Assembly: GCF_019042275.1 (NCBI RefSeq)
Contig: NZ_JAHQCW010000007.1
Span: 62,001-126,000, forward strand
Direction: 5' to 3'
From: Diplocloster agilis
Lineage (GTDB): Bacteria > Bacillota > Clostridia > Lachnospirales > Lachnospiraceae
Length of the DNA: 64,000 nt
A program made the position numbers and the translations under genes. The notes beneath the pieces are model-generated. The model made no database searches. It was not told the origin of the DNA and saw only the letters and a list, made by a program, of their open reading frames with translations. This document shows positions 36,386 through 44,576 of this stretch, one piece after another (positions within the stretch are counted from its first letter, which is position 1; each line of letters opens with the position of its first letter).

Positions 36386-37753
36386 CTAAAACTGAAAGGC
36401 GATCAATGCCGGCGCCATAACGATAATCAGCACCACCACCAGCATCAGGAACATGGGAACCAGCAAGCGGGTTCCGGCTTCTTCCCCCAGCTTCTTTGCC
36501 TGCGCTTTTCTCTCTTCCAGAGACTCCTGCACTTCCATCTCCAGTATCTTTTCCAGGCCGGCATTTCCCTTCTTCATATTCTGCGCCAGCAATGAGGAAA
36601 ACTTCATATATCTCTGAACCCGGCACCGTTTTCCGAAATTCTGGTATGCCCGCTGTTCCGGAATCCCACCTTGGATTTCGTAATACGCCAGTAGTAATTC
36701 CTCATACGCATAGCGCTGTCCGCAAGCCTGTCTTTCCTTTTTCTCCCGGTAATCCACAGCGACCTTGCCAAATGCCGACCGGATATTCATACCCGCTCCA
36801 AGCAGCAGTGTAATTTTGCCGACCAGTTCCGGATAATCCATCAACATCTGTTTCCTCCGCTCTTCCTCCAGCTTTTGTAAATCCTTCTCTTTCCCGATAA
36901 ATATCAAAACCGCGGCCGCAGCGCTTAACAGAATGATCTTCCAACTGTTTCTCTTCGGTCTTTCTCTCCATTGAATCGCAGTTCCGTCTAACAGAACCGG
37001 CAGCTCCAGCCTGTCCTCCTCCCGGCTGTTTTCATCCAGTGTTCGAATCCTGTTCTCCAGTTTCCGCGCAAGCTCCTCCTCCGGAGAATAGCACGGCGGC
37101 AGTACCCGAATACTTTTTTCATACAAAAGGTTCTGATCCCGGCAGATCATCTCCGCCTGCAGAAGAACTTCTTCCCCTTCCTCCCGTATATTCTCGTTAT
37201 GGACCCTTCCTGATGTTTCAATGATCTTATAATCACTGCTGTGCCATTCCAGCTGGATCTCTCCCTCTTCCATATCGTAGGGCAGATTGAGATCCGTACG
37301 CACCTGCTCCGCAGATGCATTCAAGCCCAGAATATCCATATCCAGCTTTGTCATTGCACCTGTCATAAGCTCCTGTAATTCCTCTTCCCGCCGCGTCTGC
37401 CCGGATACCTGGACCGATACCGGGATCTTTTCTTTTCCTATCACAGAATCCAGTTCGTATTCCTTCTTCCCGGCTCCATATCCGCCCCGGTCTATAAAAT
37501 GTCCCTCCACCAAAACGCTGCTCCAAGCTTCCTTTAAACCGTTCAGCAAAGCTGCAGCGCCGCCTGCAAATAGGACCAGCAGCATAAACGAAAGCTTGAT
37601 ATAGTAGAACTCTCGCTTTTCTTTGCCAATCACTTTTCTTCCCACCCGGTAAAATGGTTTCAGATAGAATGGCAAATCCTGTGGAACCCCGATCCGTGCG
37701 CTTAGCCATATCATACATAAAAAGGACGCTACAATCATACCGCCTAAAACCAT
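36386..37753 (-). CDS. Tad secretion membrane protein TadC-like (T2SSF domain)
   Basis: A 455-residue protein with an N-terminal span, a second near residue 65, a long extracytoplasmic or linker region, and a C-terminal type II secretion F domain (GKITLLLGAGMNIRSAFGK) ending in a hydrophobic span. It pairs with TadB to form the pilus platform. The start at 37753 has GAGGTG upstream and is one base past the tadB stop; a longer frame within tadB is discarded. Confidence 0.85.
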   Translation of the reverse strand: MVLGGMIVASFLCMIWLSARIGVPQDLPFYLKPFYRVGRKVIGKEKREFYYIKLSFMLLVLFAGGAAALLNGLKEAWSSVLVEGHFIDRGGYGAGKKEYELDSVIGKEKIPVSVQVSGQTRREEELQELMTGAMTKLDMDILGLNASAEQVRTDLNLPYDMEEGEIQLEWHSSDYKIIETSGRVHNENIREEGEEVLLQAEMICRDQNLLYEKSIRVLPPCYSPEEELARKLENRIRTLDENSREEDRLELPVLLDGTAIQWRERPKRNSWKIILLSAAAAVLIFIGKEKDLQKLEEERRKQMLMDYPELVGKITLLLGAGMNIRSAFGKVAVDYREKKERQACGQRYAYEELLLAYYEIQGGIPEQRAYQNFGKRCRVQRYMKFSSLLAQNMKKGNAGLEKILEMEVQESLEERKAQAKKLGEEAGTRLLVPMFLMLVVVLIIVMAPALIAFQF

Positions 37754-37755
37754 AG

Positions 37756-38493
37756 CTACACCTCGATATCCACGATCTTTTTTCCCATATAAAAGGAAAC
37801 TCCGTAGATCAACAGGCAAACGCTCATAATAACCGTTCCAAGGGGGTTGTGATACAGAATATCCAAGAATCCCGGGGAGCTGATCCCCACATAGAGAATA
37901 ATCAGAAAAGGAATCCAATTCATAATACGTTGTTCCAGCTGCTTTTCCGAAAGCATGGTCGTAATTTCCCGTTTGACTTCAATCTTATCTGACATCCGGT
38001 CCACCGTACTTTTAATAATTTCTACAAGATCTCCTCCGCTGCGCTTCGCGGTGGAGAATACTTCAGCAAAACTTTTTACATCATCCAGACCGCTGCGCGC
38101 CGCGAAATCCTCCAGTATTTTTTCTACCGTCTCATTCATATCCAGCTGGTGGATCATAAACCGGAATTCCCGTACGATCAACCGGTCCCCGCCATACAGT
38201 ATCTCCAGATCCCGATACGCTTCCCGGAATGCGTTTTCCACGGAAAATCCGGCGCTAAGCGCCGCCGACAAAGCCTGTATTCCCTCCCGGAATTCCAGAT
38301 TCAGCGCCTGCTGCTGCTTCTTTGCCAAATCCTTACGCTTTTCCTTGTAAAAAAAGTATAATAACGGACTTAATAATAAAACTGCCAAGATCGACCGGTA
38401 AAACAGATAGCTAATCAGGCCCAGCACTCCTATTCCCTCCGTACCGTACCGAAGCCACTCCTTCCTTGTAAAGCGATAACAATTATAATCCAT
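37756..38493 (-). CDS. Tad secretion membrane protein TadB-like (T2SSF domain)
   Basis: A 245-residue protein with two N-terminal hydrophobic segments, the T2SSF domain (LSAALSAGFSVENAFREAYRDL; then SGLDDVKSFAEVFSTAKRSG), and C-terminal spans. Inner-membrane platform partner of TadC. It begins 11 bp after tadA. The ribosome site is weak, so translation may be coupled to the upstream gene. Confidence 0.85.
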   Translation of the reverse strand: MDYNCYRFTRKEWLRYGTEGIGVLGLISYLFYRSILAVLLLSPLLYFFYKEKRKDLAKKQQQALNLEFREGIQALSAALSAGFSVENAFREAYRDLEILYGGDRLIVREFRFMIHQLDMNETVEKILEDFAARSGLDDVKSFAEVFSTAKRSGGDLVEIIKSTVDRMSDKIEVKREITTMLSEKQLEQRIMNWIPFLIILYVGISSPGFLDILYHNPLGTVIMSVCLLIYGVSFYMGKKIVDIEV

Positions 38494-38504
38494 CCCGGTG
38501 ATTT

Positions 38505-39728
38505 TTATCCTGTGATTTCGTCCTCCAGCATGATTCCGGCATTTGCCAGTTTTAGCCGGTTGCTCAGAGGATGTCTTTTTATGAGGCATCCTTTCACCCC
38601 TCCTTCGCTGTTCCGTCCTTCCTCCACGAATTCATACAGACACTGTGTCCGTATCTCCTCCTGGTAATCCAAAACCTCTGTAATCTCCAGCACCTTTCTG
38701 CTCTTATCCCGAAGCCTTCCCAGATGAACCAAGATATCAATACCCGATGCAATCTGTCTTCGTATAGCCGGAAGCGGAAGGTTCATACCCATCATAACCA
38801 TTGTTTCCAGCCGGCTGAACATATCTTTGGGGCTGTTGGCATGTCCGGTGCTTAAAGATCCGTCATGGCCCGTATTCATCGCCTGCAGCATGTCCAGCGT
38901 TTCCGCGCCTCTTACCTCTCCCACGATTATCCGGTTCGGCCGCATTCGTAACGCCGCTCGTATGAGATCCCTGATCGTGATTTCATGTATTCCCTCCACG
39001 TTCGCGTTCCTCGCCTCCAGCCTTACCAGGTTCTCCACTCCCTGAATTTGTAATTCCGCGTTGTCTTCAATGACGATCAATCTTTCATCGGCCGGTATAT
39101 AACCGCTGAGCGCATTCAGAAAGGTAGTTTTCCCGGACCCGGTGCCTCCGCTGATGAAGATATTATAACCGGCCGCCACCAGATTTTTCAGGAATCCGGC
39201 CGCTTCTTTCGTGATGGACCCCCATTGTATAAGCTCGCTCATAGTTATCGCCTTATCCGGGAACCGCCGTATCGTCAGAATCGGCCCGTTGACCGCCACT
39301 GGTGGCAGTACCACATGCACCCTGGCGCCATTTTCCAATCTGGCGTCCGCGATCGGATTCGTTTCATTCACCATACGATTGGATTTTGCCACGATCTGCT
39401 GCACCACATCCTCCAATTTCTGGCGGGATGCGAAATTTCTCTCCCATTTCGTGATTTTTCCATCTCTTTCGACAAAGATACACGCTGTCCCGTTTACCAT
39501 AATCTCCGTGACATCGGGATCGTCCACCAGTTCCTGCAGGACATCCAGCTTTCGGATCGTATGAAATATCTCCCGGCGGATCACCTCCCGGGCGGACAAT
39601 GATAAGTAAGACTCTCTGCCATAGGCGACGATTACTTTGTCGATCAGCTCCAAAACCTCCTCATCTTCGTACTCCCGGGACAAGTCCATCTCCGACAATA
39701 CCCGCTCTCTCAGAGTCACTGTGTCCAT
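38505..39728 (-). CDS. Tad pilus assembly ATPase (CpaF/TadA)
   Basis: A 407-residue secretion ATPase: N-terminal helical domain, P-loop GGTGSGKTTFLNAL, Asp box with GEVRGAETLDML, and the His box TGHDGSLSTGHANSP. It drives both extension and retraction in Tad systems. The start at 39728 has GAGGGG upstream and overlaps the end of the CpaE-like gene by 13 bp. Confidence 0.95.
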   Translation of the reverse strand: MDTVTLRERVLSEMDLSREYEDEEVLELIDKVIVAYGRESYLSLSAREVIRREIFHTIRKLDVLQELVDDPDVTEIMVNGTACIFVERDGKITKWERNFASRQKLEDVVQQIVAKSNRMVNETNPIADARLENGARVHVVLPPVAVNGPILTIRRFPDKAITMSELIQWGSITKEAAGFLKNLVAAGYNIFISGGTGSGKTTFLNALSGYIPADERLIVIEDNAELQIQGVENLVRLEARNANVEGIHEITIRDLIRAALRMRPNRIIVGEVRGAETLDMLQAMNTGHDGSLSTGHANSPKDMFSRLETMVMMGMNLPLPAIRRQIASGIDILVHLGRLRDKSRKVLEITEVLDYQEEIRTQCLYEFVEEGRNSEGGVKGCLIKRHPLSNRLKLANAGIMLEDEITG

Positions 39729-40732
39729 GTATTCCCCTCTTTCAAAAGCTCCCGGACATATTCCCCTATTTCGCTGTGGGCCAGTTGTTCCGGGGGGCAT
39801 CCCCTGCTGCTGATCGTCGAAAACACAGGAAAATTCAGCTTTTCCGTCTTGGTCAGCAATTCCCCCTGATCCGCAAGCGTTAACAGTTTTTCGTATTGCT
39901 CGATTTTCGATGAAGACACCGGATCATCCCGGACCGGCATATAGATCTTTCCACACAGGTTCAATATGTGGAAAAGGTTATCCACACTTAATCCGAAATC
40001 AATCACAATTTTTTCATACCCGCTGTACAAAATCAGCTCATCCAGAAGATATTCCCATTCCCGGTAGGATATTTCTCTTAAGTCCATCACCGAGAGCATA
40101 GGCGGAATATAGTCCAGCGCTCCGATCTTCTGAACCATGCCGGTGATCCGATATATCAGATTCGGCTTCTCCTGTCTGAGGAAATAGATCAGATCGGACA
40201 GATTTTCCTGAAAATCCAGCCCCAACCGCTCCTGAAGCCCGGAGTATTCTTCCAGATTCAAATACAGAGTATGGTATTCCTCCGAAAGAATCTGACCCAG
40301 AGTAATCGCAAAAGTCGTCTTAAGGGTTCGCCCGACAGGTGAATAAATTCCAATAATCTCAAGTTCTTTTCGGGCTACCGACGGCAGAACCGCATGTTCC
40401 GACTCCGAATAACAGGCCATCACCTCTCTTAAAATCCTGCCGGCAGACTGATATTTGTACACCGAAGGATATGCTTCTTTTCCCTGCGGACTTTTTCCAT
40501 CCGACAACAGGATCAGTTTACCCTGGGGAATACTCTCCACTTCCGGGTTCAGCGAAGCTCCCTCGATCAGCAGTATCTCAACCGCCTGATCATCCGCAAA
40601 GGCTCTCAGCTGTTCCGGGTCTGAAAATGCCTGGATCTGAAATGGAAACATGGATTTCTGACTCAGGACGTCCGACAGGCGGCGTACATAAGATTCCTCA
40701 GCATCACAAATCGCCAAAACACTTTTATTCAA
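39716..40732 (-). CDS. CpaE/TadZ-like pilus positioning protein
   Basis: A 338-residue protein: an N-terminal receiver-like domain without a clear phosphorylation pocket, followed by a ParA/MinD-type ATPase region. The P-loop is altered: GIYSPVGRTLKTT stands where KGGxGKT would be. TadZ proteins localise the pilus machinery at the pole. First gene of the Tad operon, with GGAGGG before the ATG and a promoter about 160 bp upstream. Confidence 0.82.
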   Translation of the reverse strand: MNKSVLAICDAEESYVRRLSDVLSQKSMFPFQIQAFSDPEQLRAFADDQAVEILLIEGASLNPEVESIPQGKLILLSDGKSPQGKEAYPSVYKYQSAGRILREVMACYSESEHAVLPSVARKELEIIGIYSPVGRTLKTTFAITLGQILSEEYHTLYLNLEEYSGLQERLGLDFQENLSDLIYFLRQEKPNLIYRITGMVQKIGALDYIPPMLSVMDLREISYREWEYLLDELILYSGYEKIVIDFGLSVDNLFHILNLCGKIYMPVRDDPVSSSKIEQYEKLLTLADQGELLTKTEKLNFPVFSTISSRGCPPEQLAHSEIGEYVRELLKEGNTWTQ

Positions 40733-40888
40733 TTAATTTCCCTCCATAAAATTACATTCCAAAAACGAAACTTTTCCCCTCCTGTTTCAGTTATAAAAAA
40801 ATGGAAATCCGGTCCGATTCAGACCTTAAAGATAATAAAGCTTGTCTGCTCCTGGAACGAAGCAGCCGAAACATGTTTCTTGAATGAA

Positions 40889-40917
40889 TTATATAGCAGT
40901 TCATTTGTGATGTCTAT
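40889..40917 (-). promoter_or_regulatory. Promoter of the Tad operon
   Basis: On the minus strand TAGACA (40912-40917), 17 bp, TATAAT (40889-40894). It gives a leader of about 150 bases before the CpaE-like gene, starting just past the bofA stop. Confidence 0.75.
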
Positions 40918-40927
40918 TGTAAAAATA

Positions 40928-41209
40928 TCACAAAGTTTGAACTGCCATAATTCCATAAAGTAGCGCAAATCCAGGTATGCCAAGGCCTCCGACTGTCAAA
41001 AGGCTGGCCGGATTCAGTCCCACGGCAATCGCAATATTTTGCGCTGCCAAAAACTGATTCACAAAATAAATGCCGATAACTCCCATAACCATCCGCAGCA
41101 GAAAGTTAACCAGAATCTCCGTGTTTTTCCGAAACATCACAATCACCAGTACAACGCCGCAAGCTCCCAGAATCCACCATAATCCCTGCATCATATCCAT
41201 ATTCATCAC
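40928..41209 (-). CDS. bofA: Pro-sigma-K processing inhibitor BofA
   Basis: A 93-residue protein of three hydrophobic segments ending GIPGFALLYGIMAVQTL, the C-terminal signature of BofA, which holds the SpoIVFB protease inactive in the mother cell. This supports a spore-forming host. Usually it sits next to yaaL; here the YaaL-like gene is 1.6 kb away and on the opposite strand, with an ATPase gene between. Confidence 0.85.
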   Translation of the reverse strand: MMNMDMMQGLWWILGACGVVLVIVMFRKNTEILVNFLLRMVMGVIGIYFVNQFLAAQNIAIAVGLNPASLLTVGGLGIPGFALLYGIMAVQTL

Positions 41210-41441
41210 CAGGCTTGTAAACCTTCTTACTCCATATATATCGCGATTCCCATCAAATTATTCTGGTTTTATAACAAGAAACAAAATAAATTTCCGCTAA
41301 CCCTATGTATATCGGCATTAGGTAATAGGCTGCAAAGGAAATCAGCCAAAAGGAGGATTAGTAAAATTCATTTACATTTTCGAATAAATTCGCAAATTAA
41401 TATTACATAATAAAGTTTTGCGGTTATAACCATAAATATGG

Positions 41442-41470
41442 TTGATAATTTTCGAAACAAGCGATATACT
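41442..41470 (+). promoter_or_regulatory. Promoter for the DUF4143 ATPase
   Basis: TTGATA (41442-41447), 17 bp, TATACT (41465-41470), 23 bp before the ATG with GGAGGTG between. The rest of 41210-41484 shows nothing recognisable. Confidence 0.7.
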
Positions 41471-41493
41471 ATTATAAACAGGAGGTGTCGTTT

Positions 41494-42705
41494 ATGATTT
41501 ACAGACCTATTTATGTGAATAGGATAATGGCCTATGCGAATGCACCGTTTGTCAAAATTTTAACCGGAATCCGCCGTTGTGGAAAATCAACCATTTTAAA
41601 AATGTTGATAGATGAAATAAAAAAACAAGATATCCGGGAGGATCAGATTTTACATTATAGCTTTGATTCTATGGAATATGAGGAGATTAAGACGGCAAAG
41701 GCCCTTTTTGCACACTTGAAACAGCACTTGTTTTCGGGGGGGAAAACCTACCTTTTCCTCGATGAGATTCAGGAAGTGACATCATGGGAAAAGGTTGTAA
41801 ACTCCCTCATGACAGACTATGATGTAGACATTTATGTAACCGGTTCAAATTCCAGAATGATGTCTTCCGAACTATCCACTTACCTGACAGGGCGTTATAT
41901 TTCATTTCGCATTTATCCTTTGTCCTTTTCAGAATATATGATCTTTTCCAAGGAATACACGGAAGTCCTTGATCCTCACACAGAACTTGCAAATTATGTG
42001 CGGCTTGGCGGTTTTCCTGCGGTCCATCTGCAAATATATACGCCGGGCGAGGCCTACACCATCGTTAAGGATATTTACAATTCCACGATCTTCACAGACA
42101 TTGTAAGGCGTAATCAAATCCGCAAGGTGGACCAGCTGGAGCGTATTGTGAAGTTCGCCTTTGACAATGTTGGACGGACATTTTCCGCCGCTTCTGTTTC
42201 CAAGTATCTGAAAAGCGAGAATCGTTCTATTGATAATGAAACGGTTTACAACTATCTCAGTAAGCTGGAAAGCGCTTATATTCTCCACCGCTGCTCCCGT
42301 TTCGACTTACAAGGCAAAGAAATTTTGAAAACTCAGGAGAAATTCTATTTAGCGGACCCGGCGCTGCGTTACAGTGTGTTGGGGTATTCGCCGGACAGCG
42401 TAGCCGCTATGCTGGAGAATGTGATCTATCTGGAATTGCTGCGCCGGGGATACGAAGTATACGTTGGAAAGTTGGACAATACTGAAATAGATTTCGTCGC
42501 CGTTAAACCGGAAAATAAACTGTACATCCAGGTTACACAGGAGATCGGATCACCTGAGACAGAGCGGCGGGAATATGGCAGACTGCTTGATATCCGGGAC
42601 AACTATCCTAAATATGTGTTGCGGACAGATGCTTTCGCAGGAGGTAATTACGAAGGAATCAAGACCATGCACATTGCAGATTTCTTGCTAAGTGATGAGT
42701 ATTGA
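41494..42705 (+). CDS. AAA ATPase with C-terminal DUF4143
   Basis: A 403-residue protein with P-loop GIRRCGKST, Walker B YLFLDEIQEV, sensor TGSNS, then a DUF4143 domain carrying a nuclease-like tail (TEIDFVAVKPENKLYIQVT). Such ATPases are common, scattered accessory genes of unknown role, and the last motif fits a PD-(D/E)XK-like core. Its own promoter and isolated position fit an inserted gene. GGAGGTG precedes the ATG. Confidence 0.88.
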   Translation: MIYRPIYVNRIMAYANAPFVKILTGIRRCGKSTILKMLIDEIKKQDIREDQILHYSFDSMEYEEIKTAKALFAHLKQHLFSGGKTYLFLDEIQEVTSWEKVVNSLMTDYDVDIYVTGSNSRMMSSELSTYLTGRYISFRIYPLSFSEYMIFSKEYTEVLDPHTELANYVRLGGFPAVHLQIYTPGEAYTIVKDIYNSTIFTDIVRRNQIRKVDQLERIVKFAFDNVGRTFSAASVSKYLKSENRSIDNETVYNYLSKLESAYILHRCSRFDLQGKEILKTQEKFYLADPALRYSVLGYSPDSVAAMLENVIYLELLRRGYEVYVGKLDNTEIDFVAVKPENKLYIQVTQEIGSPETERREYGRLLDIRDNYPKYVLRTDAFAGGNYEGIKTMHIADFLLSDEY

Positions 42706-42853
42706 GGCACAGGGTTAGGTCAGAGATTTGGGTTGTTTTTTGTTGAAATGCGCATTTAGTCCCTATTTTTTAGTATAGATTTTCTATTTCTGACTATAAT
42801 TAGTAAAAAGAGACTGTTGTAATTTTCCAGTATAAGAGAAAGTAGGGATTTGA

Positions 42854-43069
42854 TTGAAAAACATTTTCAAAAAAGATGCGCCCGATAAAAGCCAGCTTCT
42901 GTACGATATTGACAAAACCAAGAACGCATTGGATACCGCCTATTCAAACTTTGAAAATGTAGTGGACCCTGATTTGATAGACTGTTACATTTATGAGGTG
43001 AATGCGGTACAGAAACGCTACAAATTTCTTCTGGATCAGGCCAGACGGCTTGAATTACAGGAACTGTAG
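42854..43069 (+). CDS. YaaL-like (DUF2508) protein
   Basis: A 71-residue protein with the pattern LIDCYIYEVNAVQKRYKFLLDQA seen in YaaL/DUF2508 proteins, which normally lie between recR and bofA. The start is a TTG with an AGGGA site. It stands apart from bofA here. Function unknown. Confidence 0.8.
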   Translation: MKNIFKKDAPDKSQLLYDIDKTKNALDTAYSNFENVVDPDLIDCYIYEVNAVQKRYKFLLDQARRLELQEL

Positions 43070-43132
43070 CACTTTTCCTGCACATGCAGAATTTTTGACC
43101 TGCTTTATAACCCATTGAATTCAAAATGTAAT

Positions 43133-43180
43133 ATACGCAGCAAAGCCTGATACGCCCAAGGCTCTGCTGCGTATTTCATT
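43133..43180. terminator. Hairpin between the YaaL-like gene and glycosidase
   Basis: ATACGCAGCAAAGCC (43133-43147) and GGCTCTGCTGCGTAT (43160-43174) pair over 15 bp with one mismatch, then TTTCATTTT. It lies between convergent genes. Confidence 0.75.
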
Positions 43181-43204
43181 TTAATCAATTCTAGTATTTA
43201 TAGT

Positions 43205-44557
43205 TTACCCGACGCATAAAACCGCGCTGCCGTTTGCCGCCAAATGTACCTTCCAGACGCCGTTTTCCAGTGATACCTGCTCCCCCAGTACCGCATCCAC
43301 ACCAAAGGACGCCGTTACCGGAACCGGAACGGATATCTCCGCCTCCTGTTCGTCATTGTTGACCGCGATCAGTACAGCCTTGTCATCCATCATTCTGGCA
43401 AACGCGTACTGCCGGTTTGTCAGCGCCAATTCCTTATAAGTACCATAAGAGAGCGCGGGATTTTCTTTTTTCATGCGCCCAAGCGTCCGGATCCATGCTT
43501 CCAGCCCACCCACAGGAGCGTTCTTCTTCATTTCTTCCAAATCCAGCCGGGGTCTGAGCGGATCATCATTTCCTCCCTCTTTTTTCCCCTCGACGCCCCA
43601 TTCGGAACCGTAGTAGATGGATGGAATGCCCGGCAGCGTGTACAAAAGCGTGTAGACCGGATTCAGATTCTCTTTTACCGTGAGTTTGCTGGCCAGACGG
43701 TCCACATCGTGATTATCCACGAAAGAGTACAGCTTCGTGTTCCGGTAAATCCCGCCATTCTGGTCAAATTCACGGCGGATCGTATGGGCGATTTCAAAAT
43801 AGTTATGATCGTTATGTCCGGAATACAACCCTTTATGAAGCTCATAGTTGGTCACCGAATGCAGGGTTTCCGGATTCGCCCAGCGGCTGTAATCCCCATG
43901 GATCACTTCTCCCATCAGCCAGAAGTCCGCTTTTTCAGCAGCTGTCCTTCTGCGCATCTCTTTCATAAAATCAAAATTCAGACAGTCGGCACAGTCCAGA
44001 CGGATACCGTCAATATCGAATTCCGCGATCCAGTCATGGATCACCTCATACAGATAACCGCGCACTTCCTCATTGTCCAGATTCAAATTGGCCAGCTCAT
44101 AACAGCCTCTCCAGGCGGCATAATAAAACCCGTCATTATACGGTGTATTCCCGCCAAAATTCAGATCCCGGTACCAGTACCGGTATTGGGAATTTTCCCG
44201 GTTCTGACGAATGTCCTGAAAAGCGAAAAAGTCCCGCCCCGTATGGTTAAATACGCCGTCCACCACAACCTTAATCCCCTGTTCATGGCAGGCTGCGACA
44301 AATTGGCGGAAATCGTCATTGTCCCCCAGCCGCCTGTCGACTTTTTTATAACCTATTGTATCATAACCGTGGGTGGATGATTCAAAGAGCGGCCCAATAT
44401 AAACCGCAGTGCAATTGAGCTCTTTTATATGGCCGATCCAGGGGATGAGCTCTCGCATGCGGTGAACCGCTTCTCCCCCTTCGTTTGCCCTGGGCGCTCC
44501 CAGCAGCCCCAACGGGTATATATGATAAAATACTGCTTCTTCATACCATGCTGACAT
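43205..44557 (-). CDS. GH13 family glycosidase
   Basis: A 450-residue cytoplasmic alpha-amylase-family enzyme: barrel motifs DGVFNH, nucleophile in GIRLDCAD, general acid in LMGEVIHGDY, and FVDNHDVDR, then a C-terminal beta domain. There is no signal peptide, so intracellular maltodextrin or alpha-glucoside is the likely substrate. The start at 44557 follows GGAGG by 7 bp. It lies 19 bp after the TPR/AAA gene and is cotranscribed with it. Confidence 0.92.
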   Translation of the reverse strand: MSAWYEEAVFYHIYPLGLLGAPRANEGGEAVHRMRELIPWIGHIKELNCTAVYIGPLFESSTHGYDTIGYKKVDRRLGDNDDFRQFVAACHEQGIKVVVDGVFNHTGRDFFAFQDIRQNRENSQYRYWYRDLNFGGNTPYNDGFYYAAWRGCYELANLNLDNEEVRGYLYEVIHDWIAEFDIDGIRLDCADCLNFDFMKEMRRRTAAEKADFWLMGEVIHGDYSRWANPETLHSVTNYELHKGLYSGHNDHNYFEIAHTIRREFDQNGGIYRNTKLYSFVDNHDVDRLASKLTVKENLNPVYTLLYTLPGIPSIYYGSEWGVEGKKEGGNDDPLRPRLDLEEMKKNAPVGGLEAWIRTLGRMKKENPALSYGTYKELALTNRQYAFARMMDDKAVLIAVNNDEQEAEISVPVPVTASFGVDAVLGEQVSLENGVWKVHLAANGSAVLCVG

Positions 44558-44576
44558 TATATTTCCTCCTGCGATA

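Noticed and set aside
37040-37065. GTTCGAATCC, a tRNA T-loop-like string.
   Set aside because: It lies within the tadC coding sequence and no tRNA cloverleaf surrounds it.
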